Shown here: positions 31,301 to 41,047 of the stretch, piece by piece | How positions within the stretch are numbered: position 1 is the first letter of the stretch | Layout of the letters: each line of letters begins with the position of its first letter | Origin: UBA877 sp035506155 | GTDB taxonomy: Bacteria; Chloroflexota; Anaerolineae; Anaerolineales; Villigracilaceae | Assembly: GCA_035506155.1 (NCBI GenBank) | Contig: DATJPX010000041.1 | Span: 27,249-91,248 of the forward strand | Length of the DNA: 64,000 nt | Direction: 5' to 3' | Program-made: the position numbers and the translations under genes | Notes under the pieces: model-generated | What the model saw: only the letters and a program-made list of their open reading frames with translations | What the model was told of the DNA's origin: nothing | Database searches by the model: none

Positions 31301-33853
31301 TCTCGATTGCGCCGGGCGGACCAATTCGCGCAGGATCGCAAGTGTTTCAGCCTTGCCCCCCATCCCATTTTCTCCGGCCGGACCGACGCACGAAGGACAG
31401 CCGTCCTCGCACTCGCATTCCTGGACCAATTCCAGGCCTCGTTGGACGAGCTCCTCGTGCAATTCGAACAATTTCTGGCTGAAACCGATCCCGGCCGGGA
31501 CGTCATCATAGATGACCACACCGGGTTGTCCGAGCGTCGCCAGGGATGGGTCGGTATGCAGGCCAAGGTCGCCAGGGTCGCACATCAGGAAGAGCGGTGC
31601 CAGCTGGCCGAGCACACTGCCCAGTCCTGCCAGCCCGGAGCGGACGCGCACGTTCTGCTCGGCCTGGTGATGGCAGGTGGGGCAGAGAGTGACCAGGTTC
31701 TCCATCCGGTTGGCCTGCTCGCGCAGGACCTGGCCGTGCTCGCCGCGGAAGGTGCGGAACGGGATCTTGTGGTGGACGTCGTGCTGGCGGCCGTTCGCTT
31801 CGAGCGCACCGCAGACCTGGCAGCGATACCCATCCCGTGCACGCACCCGCTCCCGCAGCTTGGGCCAGTCCGGCCCGTAGTCGTTGGGGGCGTTCGTCCA
31901 CAAGCCTTCCTTGCTCAACGCCTTGACGGTCTCGTCGGAAACGGTCAGCCAGTAGCCGGTGGTCTGGAACTCGGTGGGTGGCAGGTCAAGCGGTTCCATG
32001 CCCAGGTTTTCGCGGGTGAACCAGCGCAGCTTTTTGAAACCAGCCACCCGCAGGGTGACCTGCAGTTCGCCCCACCCTTTTTCCCCGCCCGGGACGGCCG
32101 CCTGATCTGACTGGCTGAGGACTTTTATCTCGGTCTGACGCTGCGGTTCGGTGTAGTAATCCAGCGCCACCGGGATCAGCGTGGCGAGTGCACGGTCAGA
32201 GTTGAGATCCTGGACGTAATACTGCTGGCCTTCGTGCAGATAGACGGCCCTCGGGTGGACCATCCAGGGCGCCGAGGCCATGTCCACCTCGCCCAGGGTC
32301 CAGGGAGAGCCGCCGTCCTCGACTTGCAGGACCACATTCTCCGGCGAAGCCGAGCGCAGGGAGAGGCCCGCAGCAGGATACGAATCCGCCATCCAGAAAT
32401 ATTTTTCTTTGGAAAGGTGGGCTTCCTGGCTTGTGACCAGGAAATCGAGATATTCCTGGACCGTCGCAGGGGGAAGCGAACCGAAACCCTCGCCCTTCTC
32501 GAAGGGCAGTTCGAACATTGCGCAGCGCAGGTGGTTGAGCAGGATCAAGAGGTGGTCAGGGTCGATCAGGGCCTGTTCAGGGGAGCGTCCGAAGAAGTAG
32601 TCGGGATGGTGAGCCAGGAACTGGTCGAGCGGATTGGCGGTCGTCACCAGGACCGCCAGGGCGGGGTCGTCGCCTCGGCCAGCCCGGCCGGCCTGCTGCC
32701 AGGTGCTGGCGATCGTCCCCGGGTAACCGACCAGGACTGCCGCGCCCAGCCCACCGATGTCGATGCCCAGCTCGAGGGCGTTAGTGGCGACGACCGCCCG
32801 GACCGAGCCGTCGCGCAGGCCTTTTTCGATCTCCCGGCGCTGATTGGGCAGGTACCCTGACCGATACCCGCGGACGCCCTCCTCTCCTTTGGATCCGGCA
32901 GGGCCGGGTTGGGGGGAAGAACCCTCCTGCAAATATTTCAGCAGGATCTCCACGCTGCGGCGGGATCGGGCAAAGACGACGGATTGGATGTTCTGCGCCA
33001 GCAGGTCCTGGGTCAGGCGGACGCTTTCCAGCAGCGAGCTCTTCCGCAGGCCGATGGACTCGTCCAACACCGGCGGATTGTAGACCAGGAAGTGCCTTTC
33101 GCCGCGCGAAGAGCCGTCCCGGTCGACCAGCGCCACCGGGGCCTCGATCAGCCTTTCAGCCAGGGCCTGGGGGTTGCCAATGGTTGCGGAGGTCAGGATG
33201 AATTGCGGGTTGGCTCCGTGGAACCTGGCCACCCGCCTCAACCGGCGGAGGACGTTGGCGAAGTGCGAGCCGAAGACTCCCCGATACGTGTGCATTTCGT
33301 CGATAACTACGAAGCTGAGATTGCGGAAAAAGTCCGTCCAGCTGGTGTGGTGTGGCAGGATGCCGGTATGCAGCATGTCGGGATTGGTGAAGACGATGTT
33401 GGCGTTCTTCCGGATCGCCGGCCGGTGGGACTGTGGCGTGTCGCCGTCGTAAATGGCAGCTTTCAAATCCGGGAGGAAACTTTCCAGGCTGGTCAGGTTG
33501 GCCAGTTGGTCCTGCGTCAGGGCCTTCGTGGGGAATAGGTAAAGCGCCCGGGCATGCTGGTTTTCAAGCAGCCCGGCCAGGACGGGCAGGTTGTATCCCA
33601 GGGTTTTGCCGCTGGCCGTACCCGTCGCCAGGATGACATTTTTGCCGAGGCGGGCCTGCTCCCAGGCGTCTACCTGATGGCTGTAGAGCGATTCCAAGCC
33701 GCGGGCGGCCAGCGCCTCCGCCAGGATGGGCGGCAAGTCGGCGGGGAACGGACGCAGATCGGCCGGCCGGGCCGGGGTCGTCTGCCAGACCGGCACGTTT
33801 GGGGCGATATCGGGGTCCGTCCGCCAGATGGCGAGCAAGTCACTCAGAGCCAT
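31295..33853 (-). CDS. MrfA/Hrq1-like DEAD/DEAH helicase with DUF1998 and an embedded HNH motif
   Basis: An 852-residue helicase. Walker A is ATGTASGKT (76-84), motif II is DEMH (185-188), motif III is TSAT (221-224), and motif VI is QQAGRAGR (386-393). The C-terminal part is DUF1998-like with four cysteines, C813, C815, C819 and C822 (CECEDGCPSC), as in the B. subtilis mitomycin-repair helicase MrfA. Inside it, residues ~664-735 carry a complete HNH pattern: RARDGYRCQVCG (C678, C681), HHKIPF (H694/H695), N719 and CPTCHH (C724, C727, H728). The protein probably acts in DNA repair. No MrfB exonuclease gene is nearby. It is a single-gene unit on this strand. Confidence 0.9.
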   Translation of the reverse strand: MALSDLLAIWRTDPDIAPNVPVWQTTPARPADLRPFPADLPPILAEALAARGLESLYSHQVDAWEQARLGKNVILATGTASGKTLGYNLPVLAGLLENQHARALYLFPTKALTQDQLANLTSLESFLPDLKAAIYDGDTPQSHRPAIRKNANIVFTNPDMLHTGILPHHTSWTDFFRNLSFVVIDEMHTYRGVFGSHFANVLRRLRRVARFHGANPQFILTSATIGNPQALAERLIEAPVALVDRDGSSRGERHFLVYNPPVLDESIGLRKSSLLESVRLTQDLLAQNIQSVVFARSRRSVEILLKYLQEGSSPQPGPAGSKGEEGVRGYRSGYLPNQRREIEKGLRDGSVRAVVATNALELGIDIGGLGAAVLVGYPGTIASTWQQAGRAGRGDDPALAVLVTTANPLDQFLAHHPDYFFGRSPEQALIDPDHLLILLNHLRCAMFELPFEKGEGFGSLPPATVQEYLDFLVTSQEAHLSKEKYFWMADSYPAAGLSLRSASPENVVLQVEDGGSPWTLGEVDMASAPWMVHPRAVYLHEGQQYYVQDLNSDRALATLIPVALDYYTEPQRQTEIKVLSQSDQAAVPGGEKGWGELQVTLRVAGFKKLRWFTRENLGMEPLDLPPTEFQTTGYWLTVSDETVKALSKEGLWTNAPNDYGPDWPKLRERVRARDGYRCQVCGALEANGRQHDVHHKIPFRTFRGEHGQVLREQANRMENLVTLCPTCHHQAEQNVRVRSGLAGLGSVLGQLAPLFLMCDPGDLGLHTDPSLATLGQPGVVIYDDVPAGIGFSQKLFELHEELVQRGLELVQECECEDGCPSCVGPAGENGMGGKAETLAILRELVRPAQSRK

Positions 33854-33891
33854 AATCTTCCTGAAGCCGGCTTGAACTGGGAATGTCTACC

Positions 33892-35307
33892 TCAAGCCCC
33901 ATGCATCCGCAAGGCGATGAGCATGGTCAGCGTAATGATATCTGCACTGTAGAGGATGCACAGGGCTACGATCCAGGCTCCGGCGGCGGCCCGAATCCAA
34001 AGCAGCCGCCCGGCCAGGCGGGACCAAATTGCCTCACCGGCTCGAAGGAAAAGGATCGGGAAGGTAAGGATGGCGGGATAGATAAAGATCGGTTTAAAGA
34101 CTGAGAAATCCCGGTACTCGACTGCGTAAAGAATGAGAAAAAGGACGAATCCCGCGAACGTGATGATGGTCAAACCGAAGTGAACATTCGAAGCCAAACC
34201 TGCATCGCGTTTGAGGATTGCTTGCAGGGCTAAAACGATTTCCATGATTGCGCCAATCAAGAGGCAGGCAGTGGGTAGTAGGGCAAGGATGTAAATCGCC
34301 CGGGCAAGATTGAACGCCCGGTCACCATCTGCCGACCAGGAGGTTGGCCAGTTGTCGAAGTGGACGGAATGAGCCCGGCCGTACAGTTGTGTCCAGAGGG
34401 ATGTCCGGTTGGGGGAATAGTCATCTTTATTCATGATAAGCGGGTTCCGTAACAGGTCGATGAATTTGAAGGTGAATAATCCATCCTGAATGGAGAGGAT
34501 TCCCGGCCTGAACGAAGGGTTGGATGACTGAATAAAGAAGTGCGGTAGCGGTTGCCTCGTAATATTCAATTGGAGCGGCGAACCATATAGGCGATAATTC
34601 GAGATGTATTGATTCAGAGGATTGATGATCGAAACCAGCAAGGTGACGAACCCGAACAGCACAGTCGTGAGCAACATGCGGATCCGCAGTCGTTTTTCCA
34701 GCCCCGCTTTGACGAGGAATGCCAGGAAGATCGCGCCTGCTGTCACCCAGCCGTTCGTTTTCGTGGAAATTCCCAAAATGGTGAAAATGAGGATGAGCAG
34801 GAATGTGCCTGGTTTCTGCTTCTGCAGGAAGGCATATGTGCAGAACAATGCAAGCGTGGAGAACAGGATCATGAAAGTATCATTCGTGGCCTGGGAATTG
34901 ATTCCGGTTAAATTTGGATTCAGCGCCACGAGTCCAAAGGCGAGGACTTTGAGGAATTCGCTCTTTCCTGGCCAGCGCAGGACAAAAAGACCGATGACGA
35001 GAATGGTGAGCAACCCGGCTGCACAATTGACCAATTCGACCGCCAGGACCAGCGTGTCCTGCCCGGCGTTTTCAAGGCCGCTGAGCTGGAGGAATTTGGC
35101 CATCGAGTAGTGGAACAATTTCGGCTGGAAACATTCCCAACAGTCCGTCTTTATGGGAAGGCTGGACGTCTTCAGGATGAGTTGGATGACTGTGATGTGG
35201 TCGTCGTTGGATTGACGGTTATAGGATACAAGCCCCAGGCGCAGTCCTGCGGAGAGGAGGAAGACAACCAGAAAAAGGATTTGGGTGCGTCGACTCGTTG
35301 CAGTCAA
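33892..35307 (-). CDS. Polytopic membrane glycosyltransferase, GT39-like
   Basis: A 471-residue membrane protein with about ten or more helices. An acidic doublet (NDDH, near residue 34) lies soon after the first helix, as in GT39/ArnT/PMT-type enzymes, where it is catalytic. Further segments ALNPNLTGINSQATNDTFMILF and LGISTKTNGWVT fit the family. It would use a lipid-linked sugar donor outside the membrane. The gene is visibly less GC-rich than its neighbours, which may mean a different origin. It lies 38 bp upstream of the helicase gene on the same strand. Confidence 0.75.
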   Translation of the reverse strand: MTATSRRTQILFLVVFLLSAGLRLGLVSYNRQSNDDHITVIQLILKTSSLPIKTDCWECFQPKLFHYSMAKFLQLSGLENAGQDTLVLAVELVNCAAGLLTILVIGLFVLRWPGKSEFLKVLAFGLVALNPNLTGINSQATNDTFMILFSTLALFCTYAFLQKQKPGTFLLILIFTILGISTKTNGWVTAGAIFLAFLVKAGLEKRLRIRMLLTTVLFGFVTLLVSIINPLNQYISNYRLYGSPLQLNITRQPLPHFFIQSSNPSFRPGILSIQDGLFTFKFIDLLRNPLIMNKDDYSPNRTSLWTQLYGRAHSVHFDNWPTSWSADGDRAFNLARAIYILALLPTACLLIGAIMEIVLALQAILKRDAGLASNVHFGLTIITFAGFVLFLILYAVEYRDFSVFKPIFIYPAILTFPILFLRAGEAIWSRLAGRLLWIRAAAGAWIVALCILYSADIITLTMLIALRMHGA

Positions 35308-35398
35308 TCGATCCTCCGGGATGCAATTTCAAAAAGTATAACATACTCTCTTTTTCGGCTTCCTCAGGTGAGTGGGGGGAGTCGGGCATTGAAAATCC

Positions 35399-35455
35399 TT
35401 GACAAATATTAGTAACTCGTTTATTATTTTGCACTGCTCGTAAATGATAACTCGT
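35399..35455 (+). promoter_or_regulatory. Sigma70 promoter of the padR cluster with TAACTCGT direct repeats
   Basis: TTGACA (35399-35404), a 17-bp spacer and TATTAT (35422-35427) form a strong promoter. The octamer TAACTCGT occurs in the spacer (35413-35420) and again downstream (35448-35455), 35 bp apart, possible sites for the PadR protein. Confidence 0.75.
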
Positions 35456-35513
35456 AGACTAATTGATTTCCTGCTTCGATTTCCATAATATGCTGGCCAA
35501 GGTCTGATTTTGG

Positions 35514-36134
35514 ATGTCCGTCCGTAATGCCATTCTCGGTCTGCTTGCCCAAAAACCCCGCCACGGATACGAACTCCGGGCGGCTTTCGAGGCCGTCGTC
35601 GGCGGGGATGCCAATTGGGAAGTCAAGCCCGCCCAGATATACACGACCCTTGAGCGACTCGAAGAGGCCGGCCTGGTGGAGCGCGCCTCCGACCTGGGCG
35701 AGGGGGACGAACCTTCCCGGCGGGTGTATGCCGTCACCGAATCCGGGCGGGAGGTGCTCACGGAATGGTTTGCTAGCGGGATCACTCCTGAGCACCAGCG
35801 GGATGAGTTCTTCGTCAAGCTGATGATCGGACTGGCCAGCGGCGAGGCGGATCCCGCCCGGATCATCCAGACCCAGCGCGCTCATCTGTACCAGGACCTC
35901 CATGCGGCCACCAGCCTGCGCAATAGCTACGATCCCAAGATGGCCATGGCGCAGATCCTGCTGCTCGACAAGGCCATCATGCACCTGGAAGCCGACCTGC
36001 GCTGGCTGGATATTATCGAACAGCGGCTGGAGGAAGTCAAGCGCCAACCGCTTCCCGAGCCTGAAATCCGACCGCGCGGCCGGCCACGCAAGAATGGCAC
36101 CCATGCAGCCGGACCGTTTCATCTGGAGAAATGA
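35514..36134 (+). CDS. PadR-family transcriptional regulator
   Basis: A 206-residue regulator. The N-terminal winged helix is classic PadR: MSVRNAILGLLAQKPRHGYELRAAFEAV, then KPAQIYTTLERLEEAGLVE and RRVYAVTESGREVLTEWF. The C-terminal half is a helical dimerisation domain (Vir_C-like). The tail ends in RPRGRPRKNG, a basic AT-hook-like stretch. PadR proteins usually repress adjacent efflux genes until a ligand binds. It heads a plus-strand cluster of ABC exporter genes and overlaps the hydrolase gene by 4 bp. Confidence 0.9.
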   Translation: MSVRNAILGLLAQKPRHGYELRAAFEAVVGGDANWEVKPAQIYTTLERLEEAGLVERASDLGEGDEPSRRVYAVTESGREVLTEWFASGITPEHQRDEFFVKLMIGLASGEADPARIIQTQRAHLYQDLHAATSLRNSYDPKMAMAQILLLDKAIMHLEADLRWLDIIEQRLEEVKRQPLPEPEIRPRGRPRKNGTHAAGPFHLEK

Positions 36135-36949
36135 CCATGCTCTACACTGAGATTACCGGAAACCCATCAGGGTCCAGCATCCTCTTCCTCCATGGCGGAG
36201 GGGGCGGCGGCTGGATGTGGCGCCCGCAGGTGGATTCGCTCAAGGGAGCCTACCACCTCCTGGTCCCTGACCTGGCCGAGCATGGCCGAAGCGCGGCGAT
36301 CAAGCCCTTTACGATCGCTGAAAGCGTAGACCAGGTTGCTGAAATCGTCCGCAGCCACGCCCACGGCGGGAAGGCCCACTTGGTGGGACTTTCAGAGGGT
36401 GCCCAGATCGCCGTTGCCCTGCTGGCGAAATCGCCGGAGCTGGTCGACCATGCCGTCATCAGCAGCGCCCTGGTCAGGCCGATTGCCGGAATGAGCTGGT
36501 TCGGCGCGGGGAGCTGGGCGGCCATGTACCGATCCATCGAACCGCTCAACAAATACGAATGGTGGATTCGCCTGAATATGCGCTCGAATGGCATCCCCGA
36601 CCGGTTTTTGCCTGAGATGCGCGAGACCTACAAATCCCTGACGGCGGAGGCATTTGCCCACGTCATCGTCGAAAACCAAAAATTCCACCTGCCCGCCGGC
36701 CTGGAGAAAGTCACCTCGCCCACCTTGGTGGTGGGAGGCGCGAAAGAGTACAAGGCCATGCGCGACTCCATCAAAGACATCGCCTCGGCCATCCCGAACG
36801 CGCAGGCCTGCCTGGTCCACCACACGACGAAAACCTCCCTTGCCGATGAGCACAACTGGAGCATGACGGCCCCGGAGCTTTTCACTCAAACTGTCCGGGC
36901 TTGGATCGAAGGCCGGCCGCTGCCGGAAGAACTCCGGCCTGTTTCTTGA
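36131..36949 (+). CDS. Alpha/beta-fold hydrolase
   Basis: A 272-residue alpha/beta hydrolase. The oxyanion stretch LFLHGGGGGGWMW is at residues 18-30, and the nucleophile elbow is G86-L-S88-E-G90. A late His in DEHNWSMTAPE is likely the catalytic base. No signal peptide, so cytoplasmic. The start overlaps the padR stop (ATGA), so the two are co-translated. In the context of exporters it may modify or inactivate a toxic ester or amide, but the substrate is unknown. Confidence 0.88.
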   Translation: MTMLYTEITGNPSGSSILFLHGGGGGGWMWRPQVDSLKGAYHLLVPDLAEHGRSAAIKPFTIAESVDQVAEIVRSHAHGGKAHLVGLSEGAQIAVALLAKSPELVDHAVISSALVRPIAGMSWFGAGSWAAMYRSIEPLNKYEWWIRLNMRSNGIPDRFLPEMRETYKSLTAEAFAHVIVENQKFHLPAGLEKVTSPTLVVGGAKEYKAMRDSIKDIASAIPNAQACLVHHTTKTSLADEHNWSMTAPELFTQTVRAWIEGRPLPEELRPVS

Positions 36950-36962
36950 AGGCAAGGATGCT

Positions 36963-37706
<744 letters not shown>

Positions 37707-37712
37707 CTTTAT

Positions 37713-40265
37713 ATGAACCTCCAATTCATCCTTGCCTGGCGGTATCTAAGCAGGCGCAAGTTGCGCACTTTCCTGACCACCCTGGCGGTCACATTCGGCG
37801 TGCTCGTTATCTTCGGGATGAACACCGTCCTGCCGACCATGCTGGAGGCCTTCCACGCCAACCTGATGGCAGCCGGTGGAGTGGTCGATGTTACCATCAC
37901 CAGCCAATCGGGCGGGGGGTTCCCGCTGGACGCGGTCCATCGGCTGGACGGGATTTCCGGCATCCGCGCCGTTTCCCCTCTACTCGAGCGGACCGTAAAC
38001 CTGCCTGCCGATTTCGTGGACGGCAATCCTGCCCGGCCGGACCGGATCACTGCCTTGAACCTGGTCGGCCTGGACCCGGCCGCGGCTCAATCCCTTCAGG
38101 CATACCTCGTCCAGAAGCCGGGGCGTTTCCTGCAAGCGGAAGACACGACGTCAACCGTCATTTCCCAGACGCTTGCTGACGCCTTTGGCGTCCATCTTGG
38201 AGATGCGATCAGAGTCCCATCGGTGAGCGGAACCGAAACCCTTACTGTGATTGGCATCCTGCCGCCGCGCACGGTTCCCGGTAACGAAGAAGTGTTGGTG
38301 ACGCTCGCCGAGGCCGGAACCATTTTCGGCCAGGCCGGCCAGATCAACACCATCGACGTGAGCCTGACCGGTATGAATCAGGCTTCACGAAACGGCACGA
38401 TCACGGCGATTGGATCCGCCCTGGGGAACGAATACAAGGTCGGCGCGCTGTCGACCGGGTCGGACATGTTCGCCGCCCTCCAACTGGGCCAGCAGGCGTT
38501 GAATCTGTTTGGCATCCTGGCCCTCTTCATGGGTGGGTTCATTATCTTCAACACCTTCCGAACTGTCGTAGCCGAGCGCCGGCGTGACATCGGTATGCTG
38601 CGTGCCCTGGGGGCCGGGCGCACCACCATTACCGGTATGATCCTGATCGAGGGCCTGCTGCAGGGGCTGGTCGGTTCTGCCATTGGTCTCCTGTTGGGGT
38701 ATCTTTTCGGGGCGGGAGTAACGAGGCTGATCGGTCCGATGCTGGGGCAATTCGTCCATCTCGAGATCGGCCGGCCGGTGGTGTCGCCTGCCTTGGCAGT
38801 TACCTCTGCCTTGCTGGGCGTGGGCATTACCGTACTGGCCGGGTTGATTCCGGCTCAAAATGCCAGCAAGGTCACCCCGCTGGATGCCCTCCGTCCATCG
38901 GTTGCCGAGATGGAATACAAACGCCGCACCGGAGCCGATTTTATCGCCGGACTGATCTTGATCGGCGTAGCCCTCCTGGGGTTGACGACCGGGAATATGA
39001 GCCTCATCTCCCTGGGCGGAGTGCTCCTCCTGGTCGGCCTGATCCTGGTTTTTCCACTGATGTTGCGCCCGATCGCCCAGGTCTTCGGCCGATTGACCAG
39101 CCTGCTCTATGCCCGCCAGGGAACCGGGGACCTTGCCCAGGGTAACCTGACCCGCCAGCCCTCCCGCGTCACCATCACGGCCAGCGCCACGATGATCGGC
39201 CTGGCCATCGTGGTTGCGTTGGGCGGCATGTCCAGCAGCCTGAACAACATGATGGGCGCTCTCCTGCACAAAAGCCTTGGCAGCGATTACCTCTTCGTGC
39301 CGCCTTCTGTCGCCGTCTGGAACAGCGACATCGGCGCCAGCAGCGACTTTGCCAGCCGCCTGCGCGCCATTCAGGGAGTGGGCGACATCACCTCCTTGCG
39401 CTTCTCGAACGGCGCCGTGGATGGTAAACCCGTCTCCATTCTGGGTATAGATCCGGTGACCTATCCCAAAGTCAGCGGGTTGGAGTTCAAGCAAGGCGAC
39501 AGCTCGGCTTATGCAGCCCTTGCCGGCGGCCGGAACATGATCGTCAACGGTTCGTTCCTGGTGACGATTCCCGTCAAAGTGGGCGATACGGTCGACCTGG
39601 CAACCCCGAACGGTCCGAAAGCCTACAAGATCGTCGCCATTGCGACTGACCTGCTGAGCGCCAAGGTCGTCACTGCCTTTATTTCCCAGGCCAACCTCGC
39701 CGCAGATTTTGGCCGGACCGACGACGTGTTCATCCAATTGAATTTGCAGCCCGGTGTGAAGCCGGCGGATGTGGACGCACAGATCAAAGCGGTGGCCGCC
39801 GCGTATCCGCAGTTCACGGTCGTCGCCGGGAAAGCTTACATCGACCAGATGCTGCAATTGGTCCGGTCCGTTTTCGCCGGGATTTATTTCCTGCTGGCTT
39901 TCCTCGCCATCCCCTCCCTGATTGCCATGCTGAACACCCTGACCATCAGCGTCCTCGAGCGGACCCGTGAGATCGGCATGATCCGGGCCGTCGGGGGGAC
40001 CCGCAAGCAGGTCCGCCGGATGGTTGTGGCTGAGGCGCTGTTGCTGGCGGCCGTCGGCACTGCCTTCGGCATCCTTTCAGGAATGTACCTGGGATATGTG
40101 ATCGTCCACGCATTGGGCGGTCTCTTCCCGATGACTTATTCCTTCCCGCTGGCCGGGATCCTGCTGGCGATCGCCATCGGGCTGCTCTTCGGTGCGCTGG
40201 CTGCGGTCATCCCGGCCCGCCAGGCTGCCCGCCTGCAGGTGGTGGAAGCATTGCGATATGAGTGA
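37713..40265 (+). CDS. FtsX/MacB-type ABC permease, large (system 1)
   Basis: An 850-residue permease with a duplicated FtsX-domain layout, about eight to ten helices in total. The first helix (RTFLTTLAVTFGVLVIFGMNTVL) is followed by a large extracytoplasmic MacB-PCD-like region. FtsX domains lie near residues 255-395 (RRRDIGMLRALGAGRTTITGMILIEG) and ~715-850 (RTREIGMIRAVGGTRKQVRRMVVAEA). It works with the ATPase just upstream. Such large permeases move lipids, peptides or antibiotics out of the membrane; the cargo is unknown. Confidence 0.9.
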   Translation: MNLQFILAWRYLSRRKLRTFLTTLAVTFGVLVIFGMNTVLPTMLEAFHANLMAAGGVVDVTITSQSGGGFPLDAVHRLDGISGIRAVSPLLERTVNLPADFVDGNPARPDRITALNLVGLDPAAAQSLQAYLVQKPGRFLQAEDTTSTVISQTLADAFGVHLGDAIRVPSVSGTETLTVIGILPPRTVPGNEEVLVTLAEAGTIFGQAGQINTIDVSLTGMNQASRNGTITAIGSALGNEYKVGALSTGSDMFAALQLGQQALNLFGILALFMGGFIIFNTFRTVVAERRRDIGMLRALGAGRTTITGMILIEGLLQGLVGSAIGLLLGYLFGAGVTRLIGPMLGQFVHLEIGRPVVSPALAVTSALLGVGITVLAGLIPAQNASKVTPLDALRPSVAEMEYKRRTGADFIAGLILIGVALLGLTTGNMSLISLGGVLLLVGLILVFPLMLRPIAQVFGRLTSLLYARQGTGDLAQGNLTRQPSRVTITASATMIGLAIVVALGGMSSSLNNMMGALLHKSLGSDYLFVPPSVAVWNSDIGASSDFASRLRAIQGVGDITSLRFSNGAVDGKPVSILGIDPVTYPKVSGLEFKQGDSSAYAALAGGRNMIVNGSFLVTIPVKVGDTVDLATPNGPKAYKIVAIATDLLSAKVVTAFISQANLAADFGRTDDVFIQLNLQPGVKPADVDAQIKAVAAAYPQFTVVAGKAYIDQMLQLVRSVFAGIYFLLAFLAIPSLIAMLNTLTISVLERTREIGMIRAVGGTRKQVRRMVVAEALLLAAVGTAFGILSGMYLGYVIVHALGGLFPMTYSFPLAGILLAIAIGLLFGALAAVIPARQAARLQVVEALRYE

Positions 40266-40313
40266 CCTTGATCTGGTTCCGGGCCCGAAAATCAGAATGC
40301 AGATGGAGATGAA

Positions 40314-40970
40314 ATGAGAAAAACAACAGGGAATTTGGGTCAAATTGCCGGGTGGGCAGGTATGATCGGCTCGGCTCTCTTCGTGGTGGTTTTTACCGTG
40401 GAGGGTTGGCTGCGCCCCGGTTATAACCCGCTGAGCACGTATGTGAGCGCCCTCTCGCTCGGGCCGCGTGGCTGGATCCAGATCACCAATTTCCTCCTGT
40501 TCGGCGCGTTGTTGTTCGTCTTTACTCGTGGCCTGGCTGCCGAATTCCCGAACGAGAAAGCCTCCAAGGGTGGACTCATCCTGCTGACGATCATCGCCTG
40601 CTGCTACTTTCTCTCCGGCCCCTTCGTTATGGATCCAACCGGAACCCCACTGGCGCAATCGACCTTTCATGGCAACCTGCACGGAATTTTAGGGGCGATC
40701 GTCTTCCTGCTGATGCCGATCAGCTGCTTCGTCTACTTGCGCAGGTTCCGCCTCGACCCCAAGTGGCAGGCTTTGAAGTGGTGGACGCTCGTGCTCGGGA
40801 CCGTCAGCGCCATCGGGACGGTCGCGTTGACCATCGCGAGCAAGCCGGCCAGCTTGCAGCCGATCTTCGCTCCCTGGTTCGGCTTGATCCAGCGGACCTC
40901 AATCGTCCCGTTCATGATCTGGATCTTCGTTTTTGCCCTTGTATTCTACCGGCGGAACAGAACAGCCTGA
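40314..40970 (+). CDS. DUF998 membrane protein
   Basis: A 218-residue membrane protein with about six helices. The segment LRPGYNPLSTYVSALSLGPRGWIQITNFLLFG is a hallmark of DUF998, with HGNLHGILGAIVF as a second conserved part. Its function is not known. It sits between the two ABC systems on the same strand and is probably part of the same transcript. Confidence 0.85.
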   Translation: MRKTTGNLGQIAGWAGMIGSALFVVVFTVEGWLRPGYNPLSTYVSALSLGPRGWIQITNFLLFGALLFVFTRGLAAEFPNEKASKGGLILLTIIACCYFLSGPFVMDPTGTPLAQSTFHGNLHGILGAIVFLLMPISCFVYLRRFRLDPKWQALKWWTLVLGTVSAIGTVALTIASKPASLQPIFAPWFGLIQRTSIVPFMIWIFVFALVFYRRNRTA

Positions 40971-41047
40971 GTAATACAAATTGGGCCCTCGGTCGTCCAC
41001 CGCGATAGGATCGAGGAGCCACATTTTTTACAGTAAAGGAGAAAAGA

